Made by a program: the position numbers and the translations under genes. A stretch of DNA of 11,772 bases from Betaproteobacteria bacterium. GTDB lineage: Bacteria; Pseudomonadota; Gammaproteobacteria; Burkholderiales; Burkholderiaceae. The stretch spans positions 1 through 11,772 of the forward strand of contig CANIMS010000023.1 in NCBI GenBank assembly GCA_947468785.1, given 5' to 3'. Below the pieces are notes generated by a model, which saw only the letters and a program-made list of their open reading frames with translations, did not search any database and had not been told where the DNA came from. Shown here in pieces: positions 1 through 7,576 of this stretch (position 1 is its first letter; every line of letters begins with the position of its first letter).

Positions 1-89
1 GCCTCACAGATCGATGTTCCTGGAGCAACTTCAACAACTGCGCCTTCTGGACAATATTCACTATGGGGTAATACAACAATTTGAGTCAT
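1..89 (-). CDS. fdx: [2Fe-2S] ferredoxin of the Isc system, N-terminal part only
   Basis: Partial gene: the ATG lies at 87-89 on the minus strand and the frame runs off the window after 29 codons. The visible protein starts MTQIVVLPHSEYCPEGAVVE, which matches the start of Isc-type Fdx (IVxLPHxxxCPEGAVxE) closely. In this family the ferredoxin donates electrons to cluster assembly on IscU with IscS. The four cluster-binding cysteines of the family lie further downstream, outside the window, so they cannot be checked. It follows hscA after a 33-bp AT-rich gap with only a weak ribosome binding site (AGAAAAGA). Position as the last visible gene of iscRSUA-hscBA-fdx supports the call. Confidence 0.93.
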   Translation of the reverse strand, partial: MTQIVVLPHSEYCPEGAVVEVAPGTSICE

Positions 90-122
90 GGTCTTTTCTA
101 ATTCTTAATTCGTTTTTTAATA

Positions 123-1988
123 TTAGATTTCCGCAACATTCTTGCCTGATAGGGCTTTTTGAATGCTGGCATTCATCCGCATTTGCGCAAAATCATCTGT
201 AGCCTTAGCGGCATGATCAACTGCCTTACGCACTACTGCGCTATCACTTTCTTCATCCAAAATCTTTTGTAAGACTGCCATTTCCTGATCAATAGCAGAT
301 TGCTCTTCCTTGGAAAGTAAGTCTCGATCGCTATCGAGTGCAGTCTTTACTGCATCGAGTAAACGCTGTGCATTTACCTGCTCTTCGCGCAAAGATCTTG
401 CTAGTAGATCCTCTTTTGCAGAAGAAAAGCCATCTTGCAGCATACGAGTAATCTCTGCATCAGTTAATCCATAAGAAGGCTTGATATCAATAGAAGCTTT
501 TACGCCAGAGCCCTGCTCGGTTGCACTCACTGAAAGCAAACCATCGGCATCCACCTGAAAAGTAACCCGAATTCGAGCGGCACCAGCGGCCATAGATGGA
601 ATACCACGCAATTCAAACTTACCTAAAGAGCGGCAATCTTGAGCGAGCTCGCGCTCACCTTGCACCACCTGGATCGCAAGTGCAGTCTGTCCATCTTTAA
701 AGGTTGTAAAGTCTTGTGCTCTAGCAACAGGAATAGGCGTATTACGTGGAATAATTTTTTCCACCAAGCCACCCATCGTTTCAATTCCTAGAGAAAGAGG
801 AATGACATCTAGTAAAAGCCACTCATCATCCTTGCTTTGATTGCCAGCCAGTAAGTCTGCTTGCATTGCAGCGCCTAAGGCTACTACTTGGTCTGGGTTA
901 AGATTATTAAGTGGTGGCGTACCAAATAATTCTCCGACAGCACGTTGAACATTGGGCATACGAGTTGAGCCGCCCACCATCACCACACCCTTAATATCTT
1001 GAGCCTTCAAGCCGGCATCGCGCAATGCTTTTTTGCAGGCTGTTAATGTTTTACTTACTAAATTTTGAGTTAACTCAAAAAACTGAGCCTGACTGACACC
1101 AACATTCACTATAGTGCCATCAGATAAAGTCACATGAACACGTGCTAATGGATTGTGACTAAGCAACTCTTTTGCATGTTTACAAGCCTGCAATAAAGTA
1201 CGGTGATCATGAATGGATAATGGTGACAACTTAGCTTGCTCTATCACCCAGCAATAAAGGCGATGGTCAAAATCATCACCACCTAAAGCAGAGTCGCCAC
1301 CAGTAGAGAGCACTTCAAATACACCCTTACTCATGCGCAATATAGAGATATCAAAGGTACCCCCGCCTAAATCGTAGACGGCATAGACACCTTCAGTAGC
1401 ATTGTCTAAACCATAGGCAATTGCAGCAGCCGTAGGCTCATTGAGCAAACGCAGAACTTCAATGCCGGCTAACTTAGCTGCATCCTTAGTTGCCTGACGC
1501 TGTGCATCATCAAAATAGGCAGGTACAGTAATCACCGCTCCAACAATGTCATCATTTACAGAGTCTTCTGCCAGTTGACGCAAGCGCGCCAGAATTTCAG
1601 CGGAGACTTCAATTGGACTCTTGTCTCCTGCAACTGTTTTTAACTTGAGCATCCCTGGCTGATCAACAAAGTCATAAGGAGCGCTCTCAATATTCTCTAC
1701 ATCCATCAATCCGCGACCCATAAAACGTTTCACAGAAACAATGGTATTTTTTGGATCAATCACAATGCTCTCGAGCGCCTCAAACCCAGCCTCAGTTCGC
1801 CCATTAGGCAGATAACGCACAACTGACGGAAGTAGTTCGCGCCCTTGAGCATCTGGAAGGACCTTTGGCAATGCATCTCGCACAATAGCAACCAAAGAGT
1901 TGGTTGTTCCTAAGTCAATCCCTACGGCTATACGCCGTTGATGAGGAGCTAAGGACTTACCAGGTTCTGAGATTTGCAATAAGGCCAT
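123..1988 (-). CDS. hscA: Fe-S assembly chaperone HscA (Hsp70 family)
   Basis: Specialised Hsp70 ATPase that, with HscB, binds the LPPVK loop of IscU and drives transfer of the assembled cluster to acceptor proteins. The 621-residue protein has the usual family length. It begins [19 protein letters not shown], almost identical to E. coli HscA, which fixes the start. Hsp70 signatures are present in order: GIDLGTTNS (residues 23-31, phosphate 1), [12 protein letters not shown] (204-215, phosphate 2) and VGGSTRMP (338-345). The substrate-binding domain follows from about residue 390, then a helical lid with many charged residues. The gene starts 18 bp after hscB and is surely cotranscribed with it. 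No recognisable Shine-Dalgarno lies before the ATG, so translation may be coupled to hscB. Nothing looks broken. Confidence 0.98.
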   Translation of the reverse strand: MALLQISEPGKSLAPHQRRIAVGIDLGTTNSLVAIVRDALPKVLPDAQGRELLPSVVRYLPNGRTEAGFEALESIVIDPKNTIVSVKRFMGRGLMDVENIESAPYDFVDQPGMLKLKTVAGDKSPIEVSAEILARLRQLAEDSVNDDIVGAVITVPAYFDDAQRQATKDAAKLAGIEVLRLLNEPTAAAIAYGLDNATEGVYAVYDLGGGTFDISILRMSKGVFEVLSTGGDSALGGDDFDHRLYCWVIEQAKLSPLSIHDHRTLLQACKHAKELLSHNPLARVHVTLSDGTIVNVGVSQAQFFELTQNLVSKTLTACKKALRDAGLKAQDIKGVVMVGGSTRMPNVQRAVGELFGTPPLNNLNPDQVVALGAAMQADLLAGNQSKDDEWLLLDVIPLSLGIETMGGLVEKIIPRNTPIPVARAQDFTTFKDGQTALAIQVVQGERELAQDCRSLGKFELRGIPSMAAGAARIRVTFQVDADGLLSVSATEQGSGVKASIDIKPSYGLTDAEITRMLQDGFSSAKEDLLARSLREEQVNAQRLLDAVKTALDSDRDLLSKEEQSAIDQEMAVLQKILDEESDSAVVRKAVDHAAKATDDFAQMRMNASIQKALSGKNVAEI

Positions 1989-2006
1989 AAGAGATCGAGT
2001 TTAAAG

Positions 2007-2546
2007 CTAGACTAAGGCCGCGATGGCATCATCAAGTTCAATAGCAAACTTATCTATAAAAAGAAGACCGCGCAGTAATTCAGCGGCACGTGGGTAGTTT
2101 TGAGCATGATCAATGGCTTGCGTGATCTCCTGCAATGTATCCTGCTTTAGAGACTCAACTTCCTCCATTAAAGCTTCTAAAGCCTCTATATTCTCAGACT
2201 GCTCATCTAAATTTTCTCGCCAGTCCATTTGCTTCATTAAAAATGCGGCGGGCATAGCTGTGTTAGTTTCCAATTTCGCATCAACCCCATGAAGTTGGCA
2301 CAAATAGAGGCCACGTTGCACAGGATTTTTTAGAGTTTGATATGCAGTATTCGCTAAAGTTGCCATTTGCATTGCTAATCGCTGCTCTGTTTCACTGCCA
2401 CGAGCATGGCGATCAGGATGCACTTCTTTTTGTATGGACAAATAAGCTTGATCTAAAACAGACAAGTCGATCTTGAATTGCTGGTTTAAGCCAAAAAAAC
2501 GAAAGTAATCGTCAGACGCGGAAAGATTCGCCACAACCACACTCAT
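2007..2546 (-). CDS. hscB: Fe-S assembly J-domain co-chaperone HscB
   Basis: J-protein partner of HscA that delivers IscU and stimulates ATP hydrolysis. The 179-residue product has an N-terminal J-domain (about residues 12-80) with the essential HPD tripeptide at 43-45 in [10 protein letters not shown]-terminal helical IscU-binding region (about 95-175) is rich in acidic residues. The family core DYFRFFGL begins at residue 13, so about 11 residues extend beyond the E. coli N-terminus. There is no ATG between the iscA stop and that core, so the start must lie inside iscA. I take the ATG at 2544-2546, giving a 35-nt overlap with iscA. GTG codons 3 and 5 are alternatives. hscA follows after 18 bp. 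Confidence 0.95.
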   Translation of the reverse strand: MSVVVANLSASDDYFRFFGLNQQFKIDLSVLDQAYLSIQKEVHPDRHARGSETEQRLAMQMATLANTAYQTLKNPVQRGLYLCQLHGVDAKLETNTAMPAAFLMKQMDWRENLDEQSENIEALEALMEEVESLKQDTLQEITQAIDHAQNYPRAAELLRGLLFIDKFAIELDDAIAALV

Positions 2547-2835
2547 CTTTTACGTTTGGATTTTGAAACTTAAACCCTTCGTTCAAACCCTCACGTACAA
2601 AATCTAATTCTGTTCCATCTAAATAGGCCAAGCTCTTGGGATCAATAAAGACCTTTACGCCATTGGATTCAAACATCGTATCTTCTGGGGCTGCCTCATC
2701 AACATATTCCAATTGATAGGCTAAACCAGAACAACCCGTTGTGCGAACACCTAAACGCAGTCCACATCCCTTACCGCGCTTTTCTAAATTGCGGTTAACG
2801 TGTGCAGCTGCTTTATCGGTTAAGGTAATTGCCAT
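2512..2835 (-). CDS. iscA: A-type iron-sulfur carrier IscA
   Basis: A-type carrier/scaffold that takes iron or Fe-S clusters and passes them to target proteins. The start at 2833-2835 ([10 protein letters not shown]) gives 107 residues, the same as E. coli IscA. The three conserved cysteines are at 35 (TTGCSGLAY), 99 and 101 (ECGCGESF), the expected positions. An in-frame ATG 22 codons upstream would make a longer protein running into iscU. I reject it because the extra residues have no family counterpart. The gene starts 13 bp after the iscU stop with a poor ribosome binding site. Its last 35 nt, including both C-terminal cysteine codons, are shared with the beginning of hscB in another frame. 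Confidence 0.97.
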   Translation of the reverse strand: MAITLTDKAAAHVNRNLEKRGKGCGLRLGVRTTGCSGLAYQLEYVDEAAPEDTMFESNGVKVFIDPKSLAYLDGTELDFVREGLNEGFKFQNPNVKDECGCGESFRV

Positions 2836-2848
2836 AGTTTTAATCTGC

Positions 2849-3235
2849 TTATTTAGCTGGATGTTTTTCTTTGTAATCAGCAACTGCAGCTTTGATAGCA
2901 TCTTCAGCCAAGATTGAGCAATGAATTTTTACTGGGGGAAGAGCCAACTCTTCTGCAATTAAAGAATTCTTAATTTCTAAAGCTTGATCCAAAGTTTTAC
3001 CTTTAACCCATTCCGTTACTAAAGAGGAGGAAGCAATCGCTGAGCCGCAACCATAGGTCTTAAACTTGGCATCCTCAATTACACCTTGATTGTTAACGCG
3101 GATCTGCAGCTTCATTACATCACCACAAGCAGGTGCACCAACCATACCGGTGCCAACACTGTCATCACCCTTTTCAAAAGAGCCAACATTTCTGGGGTTT
3201 TCGTAATGATCAATCACTTTATCGCTATAAGCCAT
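2849..3235 (-). CDS. iscU: Fe-S cluster assembly scaffold IscU
   Basis: Scaffold on which [2Fe-2S] and [4Fe-4S] clusters are built from IscS-derived sulfur and iron. At 128 residues it has the family length. All three ligand cysteines are at the E. coli positions: C37 (GAPACGDV), C63 (YGCGSA) and C106 ([10 protein letters not shown]), with D39 and H105 also present. The HscA recognition motif LPPVK is at 99-103. The start at 3233-3235 is preceded by a good Shine-Dalgarno (GAGGGA). This is the clearest ribosome binding site in the structural part of the operon, consistent with high scaffold expression. It lies 35 bp downstream of iscS, across an AT-rich spacer in which I see no hairpin. Confidence 0.98.
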   Translation of the reverse strand: MAYSDKVIDHYENPRNVGSFEKGDDSVGTGMVGAPACGDVMKLQIRVNNQGVIEDAKFKTYGCGSAIASSSLVTEWVKGKTLDQALEIKNSLIAEELALPPVKIHCSILAEDAIKAAVADYKEKHPAK

Positions 3236-3270
3236 GGTATTCCCTCGTTATTTCTTTATTTAATTATTAT

Positions 3271-4530
3271 TTAGTGTGCTGCCCATTGAATCGTGCTCAG
3301 ATCGATTCCATCTTTATACATTTCCCAAAGCGGGGATAACTCTCGCAACTTCGCAATCTTTTCCTTAACAAGCTTGATTGTGAAATCAACTTCCTCTTCA
3401 GTCGTAAAACGACCTAATGTAAAACGAATGGAGCTGTGAGCTAATTCATCATTACGCCCCAGAGCGCGCAACACATAAGAAGGCTCAAGAGATGCAGAGG
3501 TACAAGCAGAGCCAGATGAGATCGCCAAGTCTTTCAGCGCCATCAACATGGATTCACCTTCTACATAGTTGAAACTAATATTGAGGTTATGGGGCACACG
3601 ATGATCCATATCACCGTTGACATAAACCTCTTCAATATCTTTTAAGCCAGCTAACAAACGATCACGTAATGCGCGGATACGTTTGTTTTCCTCAACCATA
3701 TCGATACGAGCCATGCGGAAGGCTTCACCCATACCAACGATTTGATGAACAGCAAGGGTGCCAGAGCGCATACCGCGCTCATGTCCACCGCCATGTATTT
3801 GAGCCTCAATACGAATGCGGGGCTTACGGCGCACAAACAAAGCACCAATTCCTTTGGGACCATAGGTCTTGTGAGCTGAGAAGCTCATCAGATCTACTTT
3901 AATTTTCTCTAGATCAATTTCGATCTTACCAGTTGCCTGTGCAGCATCCACATGAAAGATAACGCCACGCGAACGACATAAGTCACCAATTTTAGGAATA
4001 TCCTGAACGACGCCAATTTCATTATTGACATACATCACTGATACCAGAATAGTTCCGGGCTTCATCGCTACTTCAAGCTGAGCATAGTCAATCAAGCCAT
4101 TTGGTAAGACATCCAAGTAAGTCACTTCATAACCTTCTCGCTCAAGCTCACGACAAGTATCTAAAGTGGCTTTATGCTCCGTCTTCACGGTAATGATGTG
4201 ATTACCGCGATCTTTATAGAAGTGCGCCGCTCCCTTTACTGCTAGGTTAATACTTTCAGTTGCGCCACTTGTAAATACGATCTCTCTAGGGTCGGCATGA
4301 ACCAACTGCGCCACCTCTGAACGCGCCCACTCAACCGCCTCTTCAGCAGCCCAACCATAAGCATGGCTGCGTGAAGCTGCATTACCAAACTGCTCACGCA
4401 AATAAGGCAACATCTTGTCTACCACCTGCGGATCGATTGGCGTAGTAGCCGAGTAATCCATATACACCGGAAAGTGCTTTGGACTAAACATCGGGATCGG
4501 CTGTTGCGGTAGGTCTTGTGGTGCGTTCAT
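3271..4530 (-). CDS. iscS: Cysteine desulfurase IscS
   Basis: PLP enzyme that converts cysteine to alanine and carries the released sulfur as a persulfide to IscU and other acceptors. In this 419-residue version the PLP lysine is K221 in [12 protein letters not shown]. Other cofactor residues are H119, D195 and Q198. The persulfide cysteine is C343 in the mobile loop [10 protein letters not shown]. All sit exactly 15 residues later than in E. coli IscS, reflecting a short N-terminal extension before YMDYSATTP. The ATG at 4528-4530 is the chosen start. An internal ATG at codon 14 is possible, but neither has a convincing Shine-Dalgarno. It follows iscR after 27 bp. The C-terminus ([19 protein letters not shown]) resembles the family tail that contacts IscU. 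Confidence 0.98.
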   Translation of the reverse strand: MNAPQDLPQQPIPMFSPKHFPVYMDYSATTPIDPQVVDKMLPYLREQFGNAASRSHAYGWAAEEAVEWARSEVAQLVHADPREIVFTSGATESINLAVKGAAHFYKDRGNHIITVKTEHKATLDTCRELEREGYEVTYLDVLPNGLIDYAQLEVAMKPGTILVSVMYVNNEIGVVQDIPKIGDLCRSRGVIFHVDAAQATGKIEIDLEKIKVDLMSFSAHKTYGPKGIGALFVRRKPRIRIEAQIHGGGHERGMRSGTLAVHQIVGMGEAFRMARIDMVEENKRIRALRDRLLAGLKDIEEVYVNGDMDHRVPHNLNISFNYVEGESMLMALKDLAISSGSACTSASLEPSYVLRALGRNDELAHSSIRFTLGRFTTEEEVDFTIKLVKEKIAKLRELSPLWEMYKDGIDLSTIQWAAH

Positions 4531-4557
4531 GATTAACTTATAGATGAGGGGTGCTAA

Positions 4558-5127
4558 TTAACTCTGTCGCGCCAGATTAAAAACGGAGTTGATTAATGGC
4601 GCTTTTGGAGCAGGTTCTTTCTTAGCAGAAAGTGCTGGTGCTGTTTTTGCAGCCTTAACACTTTCAACTTTAATTTTCTTTTGTCGCATGTCTTGAATAA
4701 CGATGCCACGACCTTCCTGCTGAAGAACAAGATCTTTTAAGGTGACAGAGCTAAGGTACTCGACCATTTTAGAATTGAGATTGCTCCATAGATCGTGCGT
4801 CATACAACGACCATGATTCTCTTCATCACTATGACAATTTCCCTTGCCGCCACATTGCGTAGCATCCAAAGGCTCATCGACTGCCACAATAATGTCAGCA
4901 ACACTAATTTCATCGGATTTACGGGCAAGGGTATATCCACCACCAGGACCGCGGGTGCTCTCAACGATATTGAAGCGGCGTAGCTTCCCGAATAATTGCT
5001 CGAGATAAGAAAGAGAGATCTTCTGTCTCTGACTGATACCAGCCAAAGTTACAGGGCCATGCGTTTCACGCAGGGCTAAGTCAATCATCGCGGTTACTGC
5101 AAAACGGCCTTTAGTTGTAAGTCTCAT
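4558..5127 (-). CDS. iscR: Rrf2-family Fe-S sensing regulator IscR
   Basis: Transcription factor that, as [2Fe-2S] holoprotein, represses its own isc operon and, in apo form, acts at other promoters. The 189-residue protein opens MRLTTKGRFAVTAMIDLAL, typical of IscR. The winged helix occupies about residues 1-65 with wing motif STRGPGGGYTLAR. Cluster ligands are C92, C98, C108 and probably H111 (spacing C-X5-C-X9-C-X2-H). The loop before the third cysteine is about four residues longer than in E. coli, where the ligands are C92, C98, C104 and H107. The last 40 residues form a Lys/Ala/Pro-rich tail of unknown role. The start is supported by a strong Shine-Dalgarno AAGGTGA just before the ATG. 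First gene of the operon. Confidence 0.97.
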   Translation of the reverse strand: MRLTTKGRFAVTAMIDLALRETHGPVTLAGISQRQKISLSYLEQLFGKLRRFNIVESTRGPGGGYTLARKSDEISVADIIVAVDEPLDATQCGGKGNCHSDEENHGRCMTHDLWSNLNSKMVEYLSSVTLKDLVLQQEGRGIVIQDMRQKKIKVESVKAAKTAPALSAKKEPAPKAPLINSVFNLARQS

Positions 5128-5174
5128 ATGTCACCTTGGTAATGGATTGTTATGGACAGCTCACGGTCGGATGG

Positions 5175-5204
5175 ATAATACCCAACCATTCCACTCAACT
5201 TTAA
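5175..5204 (-). promoter_or_regulatory. iscR: Candidate isc operon promoter
   Basis: On the minus strand, TATTAT (5175-5180) is a 5/6 match to a sigma-70 -10 hexamer. A weak -35-like TTAAAG (5199-5204) lies 18 bp upstream. This predicts a transcript starting near 5167 with a leader of about 40 nt before iscR. It overlaps the proximal IscR-like operator, as expected for repression. The -35 is poor and the exact promoter is uncertain. Confidence 0.35.
5178..5202 (-). promoter_or_regulatory. iscR: IscR type-1-like operator, promoter-proximal copy
   Basis: Read on the minus strand, this 25-bp stretch agrees with the type-1 IscR consensus (ATASYYGACTRWWWYAGTCRRSTAT, from memory) at 20 of 25 positions. 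The downstream half TGGTTGGGTAT is the better part and the upstream half contains GTTGAGT. It lies 50-75 bp before the iscR ATG and partly overlaps a possible -10 hexamer. Placement before iscR itself matches known autorepression by [2Fe-2S]-IscR. Binding is inferred, not shown. Confidence 0.65.
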
Positions 5205-5207
5205 CAT

Positions 5208-5232
5208 ATACCCTACTAATCTGCTCGGGAAT
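5208..5232 (-). promoter_or_regulatory. iscR: IscR type-1-like operator, distal copy
   Basis: A second 25-bp minus-strand match to the type-1 IscR consensus, also 20 of 25 positions, exactly 30 bp upstream of the first. Its downstream half TAGTAGGGTAT matches 10 of 11 positions and its upstream half contains CCCGAG. E. coli also has two tandem IscR sites before iscR, which supports the reading. Both copies have GAG where the consensus has GAC, perhaps a lineage-specific variant. Confidence 0.6.
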
Positions 5233-5259
5233 TAACCTAGAGTTTGAAGGGGAATCCAA

Positions 5260-7416
5260 TTACCCAAGAAAGTCCCTAGATCTGGCCCCAAAGGCCATTT
5301 CTTTTACCTTGGTAAGTCGATCTCGTGTGCTAGCTGCCTTTTCAAACTCTAAATTCTTGGCCTCAGCATTCATTTGTTTCTCAAGCCGCTTAATTTCACC
5401 CGCCAAGTCCTTTTCGCTCATATCCTCATAGCGTGCCCGCTCCTGCTCTACCTGCATCTCCTGGCGCTTCTCTTTGACGTCATAAACCCCATCAATAATG
5501 TCCTTAATGCGCTTTTGCACCCCTTTTGGCTCAATCCCATGGAGCTTATTAAAGGCAATTTGCTTAGTTCGACGTCTTTCGGTCTCTCCCATTGCTCGGC
5601 GCATGGAATCGGTGATCCTATCAGCATACAAAATGGCTTTACCGCGCACATTTCGGGCGGCGCGCCCGATGGTCTGAATCAGACTCCGTTCGGATCGCAA
5701 AAAGCCCTCTTTATCTGCATCCAAAATAGCCACGAGAGAAACTTCCGGAATATCCAAGCCTTCGCGCAACAGATTAATACCCACCAATACGTCAAAAACC
5801 CCTAGGCGCAAGTCCCGCAAAATTTCTACTCGCTCTACAGTATCAATATCAGAGTGAACATAGCGAACCTTCACCCCATTATCAGAAAGATAATCTGTAA
5901 GCTGTTCGGCCATTCTCTTGGTGAGCACGGTTACCAATACACGTTCGGTCACCTTCACGCGTTCATGAATCTGACTTAACAAATCATCAACTTGTGTACT
6001 AGCTGGCAAGACTTCAATTTCAGGATCCACTAAACCGGTTGGTCTAGCTACTTGCTCCACTACTTGCCCCTGATGCGTACTCTCATAATCGGCAGGTGTT
6101 GCAGATACAAAAATTGTTTGACGCATCTTCGTTTCAAATTCAGTAAATTTGAGCGGGCGATTATCCATCGCTGAAGGCAAGCGAAAGCCGAACTCTACCA
6201 AGGTATGTTTGCGAGATTTATCGCCGTTATACATTGCATTGAGTTGACCTATTAATACATGACTCTCATCCAAGAACATCAACGCATCATTTGGGAGGTA
6301 ATCTACTAAGGTAGGCGGAGCCTCCCCTGGAGCGGCACCAGATAGGTGTCGTGAGTAATTTTCAATTCCCTTACAAAAGCCTAATTCGTTGAGCATCTCT
6401 AAGTCAAAACGGGTGCGCTGCTCAAGACGTTGCGCCTCGACGAGTTTTCCATCCTTAACAAACTCATCTAAACGAGTGCGTAATTCCTCTTTAATGGTTT
6501 CAATTGCCTTGAGAACGGTTTCGCGTGGAGTGACATAGTGAGAACTTGGGTACACAGTAAAGCGTGGAATCTTTTGACGAATCTTTCCTGTAAGCGGATC
6601 AAAAAATTGCAGGCTCTCAACCACGTCATCAAATAATTCAACGCGTACGGCCAACTCATTATGTTCGGCCGGAAAAATATCGATAGTATCGCCGCGTACT
6701 CGAAATACCCCACGCTTAAAATCCGTCTCGTTACGGTCATATTGCATGGCGATCAAACGCATCAAAATATCACGCTGACTCATCTTGTCACCCGGTCGTA
6801 AGGTCATCACCATGCTGTGATAGTCGCCAGGATTACCAATGCCATAGATTGCAGATACCGTTGCCACGATGATGACATCACGACGCTCCAGCAGACTCTT
6901 GGTTGCTGATAAACGCATCTGTTCAATGTGTTCATTAATAGAAGAATCTTTTTCTATAAATAGGTCACGTTGTGGAACATAAGCCTCAGGTTGGTAATAG
7001 TCGTAATAGCTAACGAAATATTCCACTGCATTTTTAGGAAAAAACTCTCGAAATTCGCTGTACAGCTGAGCCGCCAAGGTTTTATTGGGGGCAAAAATGA
7101 TGGCAGGTCGTCCTGTTCTGGCAATGACATTGGCCATCGTGAAGGTCTTACCCGACCCCGTAACCCCTAAAAGCGTTTGGAAGGTCAAACCATCCTCGAT
7201 TCCCTCAACAAGAGCCTCAATTGCCTGTGGCTGGTCTCCTGCAGGAGTAAATGGCTGATATAGCTGGTAGGGCGAACCTGGGAAAGTCACAAATTTGGCT
7301 GGATCTAAGTCATGGCCAGCCTCCCCCAAAGGATCAGCCTCTGGGCTTTTTTGGAGGACCTTCACTTCGGAATTAGGGCCAGTTTTGGGTGACTTAGGGG
7401 GCATCTCGGCTATCAT
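5260..7416 (-). CDS. uvrB: Excinuclease ABC subunit B
   Basis: Damage-verifying helicase-like subunit of the UvrABC nucleotide excision repair complex. Length is 718 residues against about 673 in E. coli. The excess is an N-terminal extension of some 45 residues before the family start motif FTPAGDQP (56-63). Motifs in order: Walker A GVTGSGKT (84-91), the beta-hairpin [12 protein letters not shown] (137-148), Walker B DESH (383-386), SAT (438-440), [12 protein letters not shown] and QTIGRAARN (about 547-589), and the C-terminal UVR domain that binds UvrC (about 671-706). Start is the ATG at 7414-7416. An in-frame ATG four codons later is possible and neither has a clear Shine-Dalgarno. The gene ends about 30 bp before the isc operators, with no terminator hairpin visible. 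Confidence 0.97.
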   Translation of the reverse strand: MIAEMPPKSPKTGPNSEVKVLQKSPEADPLGEAGHDLDPAKFVTFPGSPYQLYQPFTPAGDQPQAIEALVEGIEDGLTFQTLLGVTGSGKTFTMANVIARTGRPAIIFAPNKTLAAQLYSEFREFFPKNAVEYFVSYYDYYQPEAYVPQRDLFIEKDSSINEHIEQMRLSATKSLLERRDVIIVATVSAIYGIGNPGDYHSMVMTLRPGDKMSQRDILMRLIAMQYDRNETDFKRGVFRVRGDTIDIFPAEHNELAVRVELFDDVVESLQFFDPLTGKIRQKIPRFTVYPSSHYVTPRETVLKAIETIKEELRTRLDEFVKDGKLVEAQRLEQRTRFDLEMLNELGFCKGIENYSRHLSGAAPGEAPPTLVDYLPNDALMFLDESHVLIGQLNAMYNGDKSRKHTLVEFGFRLPSAMDNRPLKFTEFETKMRQTIFVSATPADYESTHQGQVVEQVARPTGLVDPEIEVLPASTQVDDLLSQIHERVKVTERVLVTVLTKRMAEQLTDYLSDNGVKVRYVHSDIDTVERVEILRDLRLGVFDVLVGINLLREGLDIPEVSLVAILDADKEGFLRSERSLIQTIGRAARNVRGKAILYADRITDSMRRAMGETERRRTKQIAFNKLHGIEPKGVQKRIKDIIDGVYDVKEKRQEMQVEQERARYEDMSEKDLAGEIKRLEKQMNAEAKNLEFEKAASTRDRLTKVKEMAFGARSRDFLG

Positions 7417-7421
7417 TTCAA

Positions 7422-7440
7422 CTGTGAGTTTTCTTCACAG
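7422..7440 (-). promoter_or_regulatory. Inverted repeat forming a hairpin just before uvrB
   Basis: CTGTGA and TCACAG are perfect 6-bp inverted repeats separated by 7 nt. In the uvrB transcript this would form a hairpin with an A-rich loop ending 5 nt before the AUG, where a ribosome binding site would normally be. As DNA it also resembles a TGTGA-N7-TCACA operator, one base wider than the CRP/FNR type. It is not a canonical LexA box, since CTGT and ACAG are 11 nt apart instead of 8. Function unknown. Confidence 0.45.
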
Positions 7441-7445
7441 CGAAT

Positions 7446-7455
7446 TTTGTACAAA
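7446..7455. repeat. Perfect 10-bp palindrome TTTGTACAAA
   Basis: A self-complementary decamer 30 bp upstream of the uvrB start and 122 bp upstream of the aminotransferase start. It may be a protein-binding site, but at this length in AT-rich intergenic DNA it could also be chance. Confidence 0.4.
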
Positions 7456-7486
7456 CAATGATTTTGCCGTTTTTATTTGAAAATAG

Positions 7487-7502
7487 TTGAATCTGAGTTC
7501 AA
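7487..7502. promoter_or_regulatory. TTGA-N8-TCAA palindrome, copy 1 of 2
   Basis: TTGAATCTGAGTTCAA has 5-bp perfect arms (TTGAA/TTCAA) around a 6-bp centre. It belongs to an imperfect direct repeat (7481-7502 and 7521-7543) in the uvrB/aminotransferase spacer. Likely a regulator half of a pair, with the protein unknown. Confidence 0.4.
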
Positions 7503-7527
7503 AACCAGATAACTAAGCTGAAATAAG

Positions 7528-7543
7528 TTGAATTTAACGTCAA
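7528..7543. promoter_or_regulatory. TTGA-N8-TCAA palindrome, copy 2 of 2
   Basis: TTGAATTTAACGTCAA has 4-bp arms matching copy 1 and its centre is 41 bp away, about four helical turns. It overlaps the proposed -35 of the aminotransferase promoter, which would suit a repressor bound cooperatively at two sites. The regulator is not identified. Confidence 0.4.
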
Positions 7544-7557
7544 TTACTACCTATATA
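7528..7557 (+). promoter_or_regulatory. Candidate promoter for the aminotransferase-phaZ unit
   Basis: TTGAAT (7528-7533, 4/6 to the -35) and TATATA (7552-7557, 4/6 to the -10) are separated by 18 bp. Transcription would start near 7564, leaving only about 13 nt before the ATG at 7577. Moderate match to sigma-70, with no experimental support. Confidence 0.4.
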
Positions 7558-7576
7558 ACTCCTTACCCCTCTACAA

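Noticed and set aside
2836..2901. Longer iscA start 22 codons upstream
   Set aside because: The added residues overlap the iscU coding region and have no counterpart in A-type carriers. The shorter form gives the exact E. coli length and cysteine numbering.
3669..3902. 77-codon plus-strand open frame opposite iscS, and similar short ones at 3086-3339 and 4795-4983
   Set aside because: All are antisense to conserved isc genes, with no ribosome binding site and no family resemblance.
5128..5259. Intrinsic terminator after uvrB
   Set aside because: I looked for a GC-rich hairpin with a T-run on the minus strand and found none. The gap appears to hold only the isc operators and promoter.
5374..5805. 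143-codon plus-strand open frame opposite uvrB
   Set aside because: It lies wholly within the well-supported uvrB gene, shows no recognisable domain, and reads like an antisense shadow with low-complexity Leu/Phe runs.
7422..7440. LexA/SOS box before uvrB
   Set aside because: CTGT and ACAG are present but 11 nt apart instead of 8, so it does not fit the CTGT-N8-ACAG form. I report it only as an inverted repeat.
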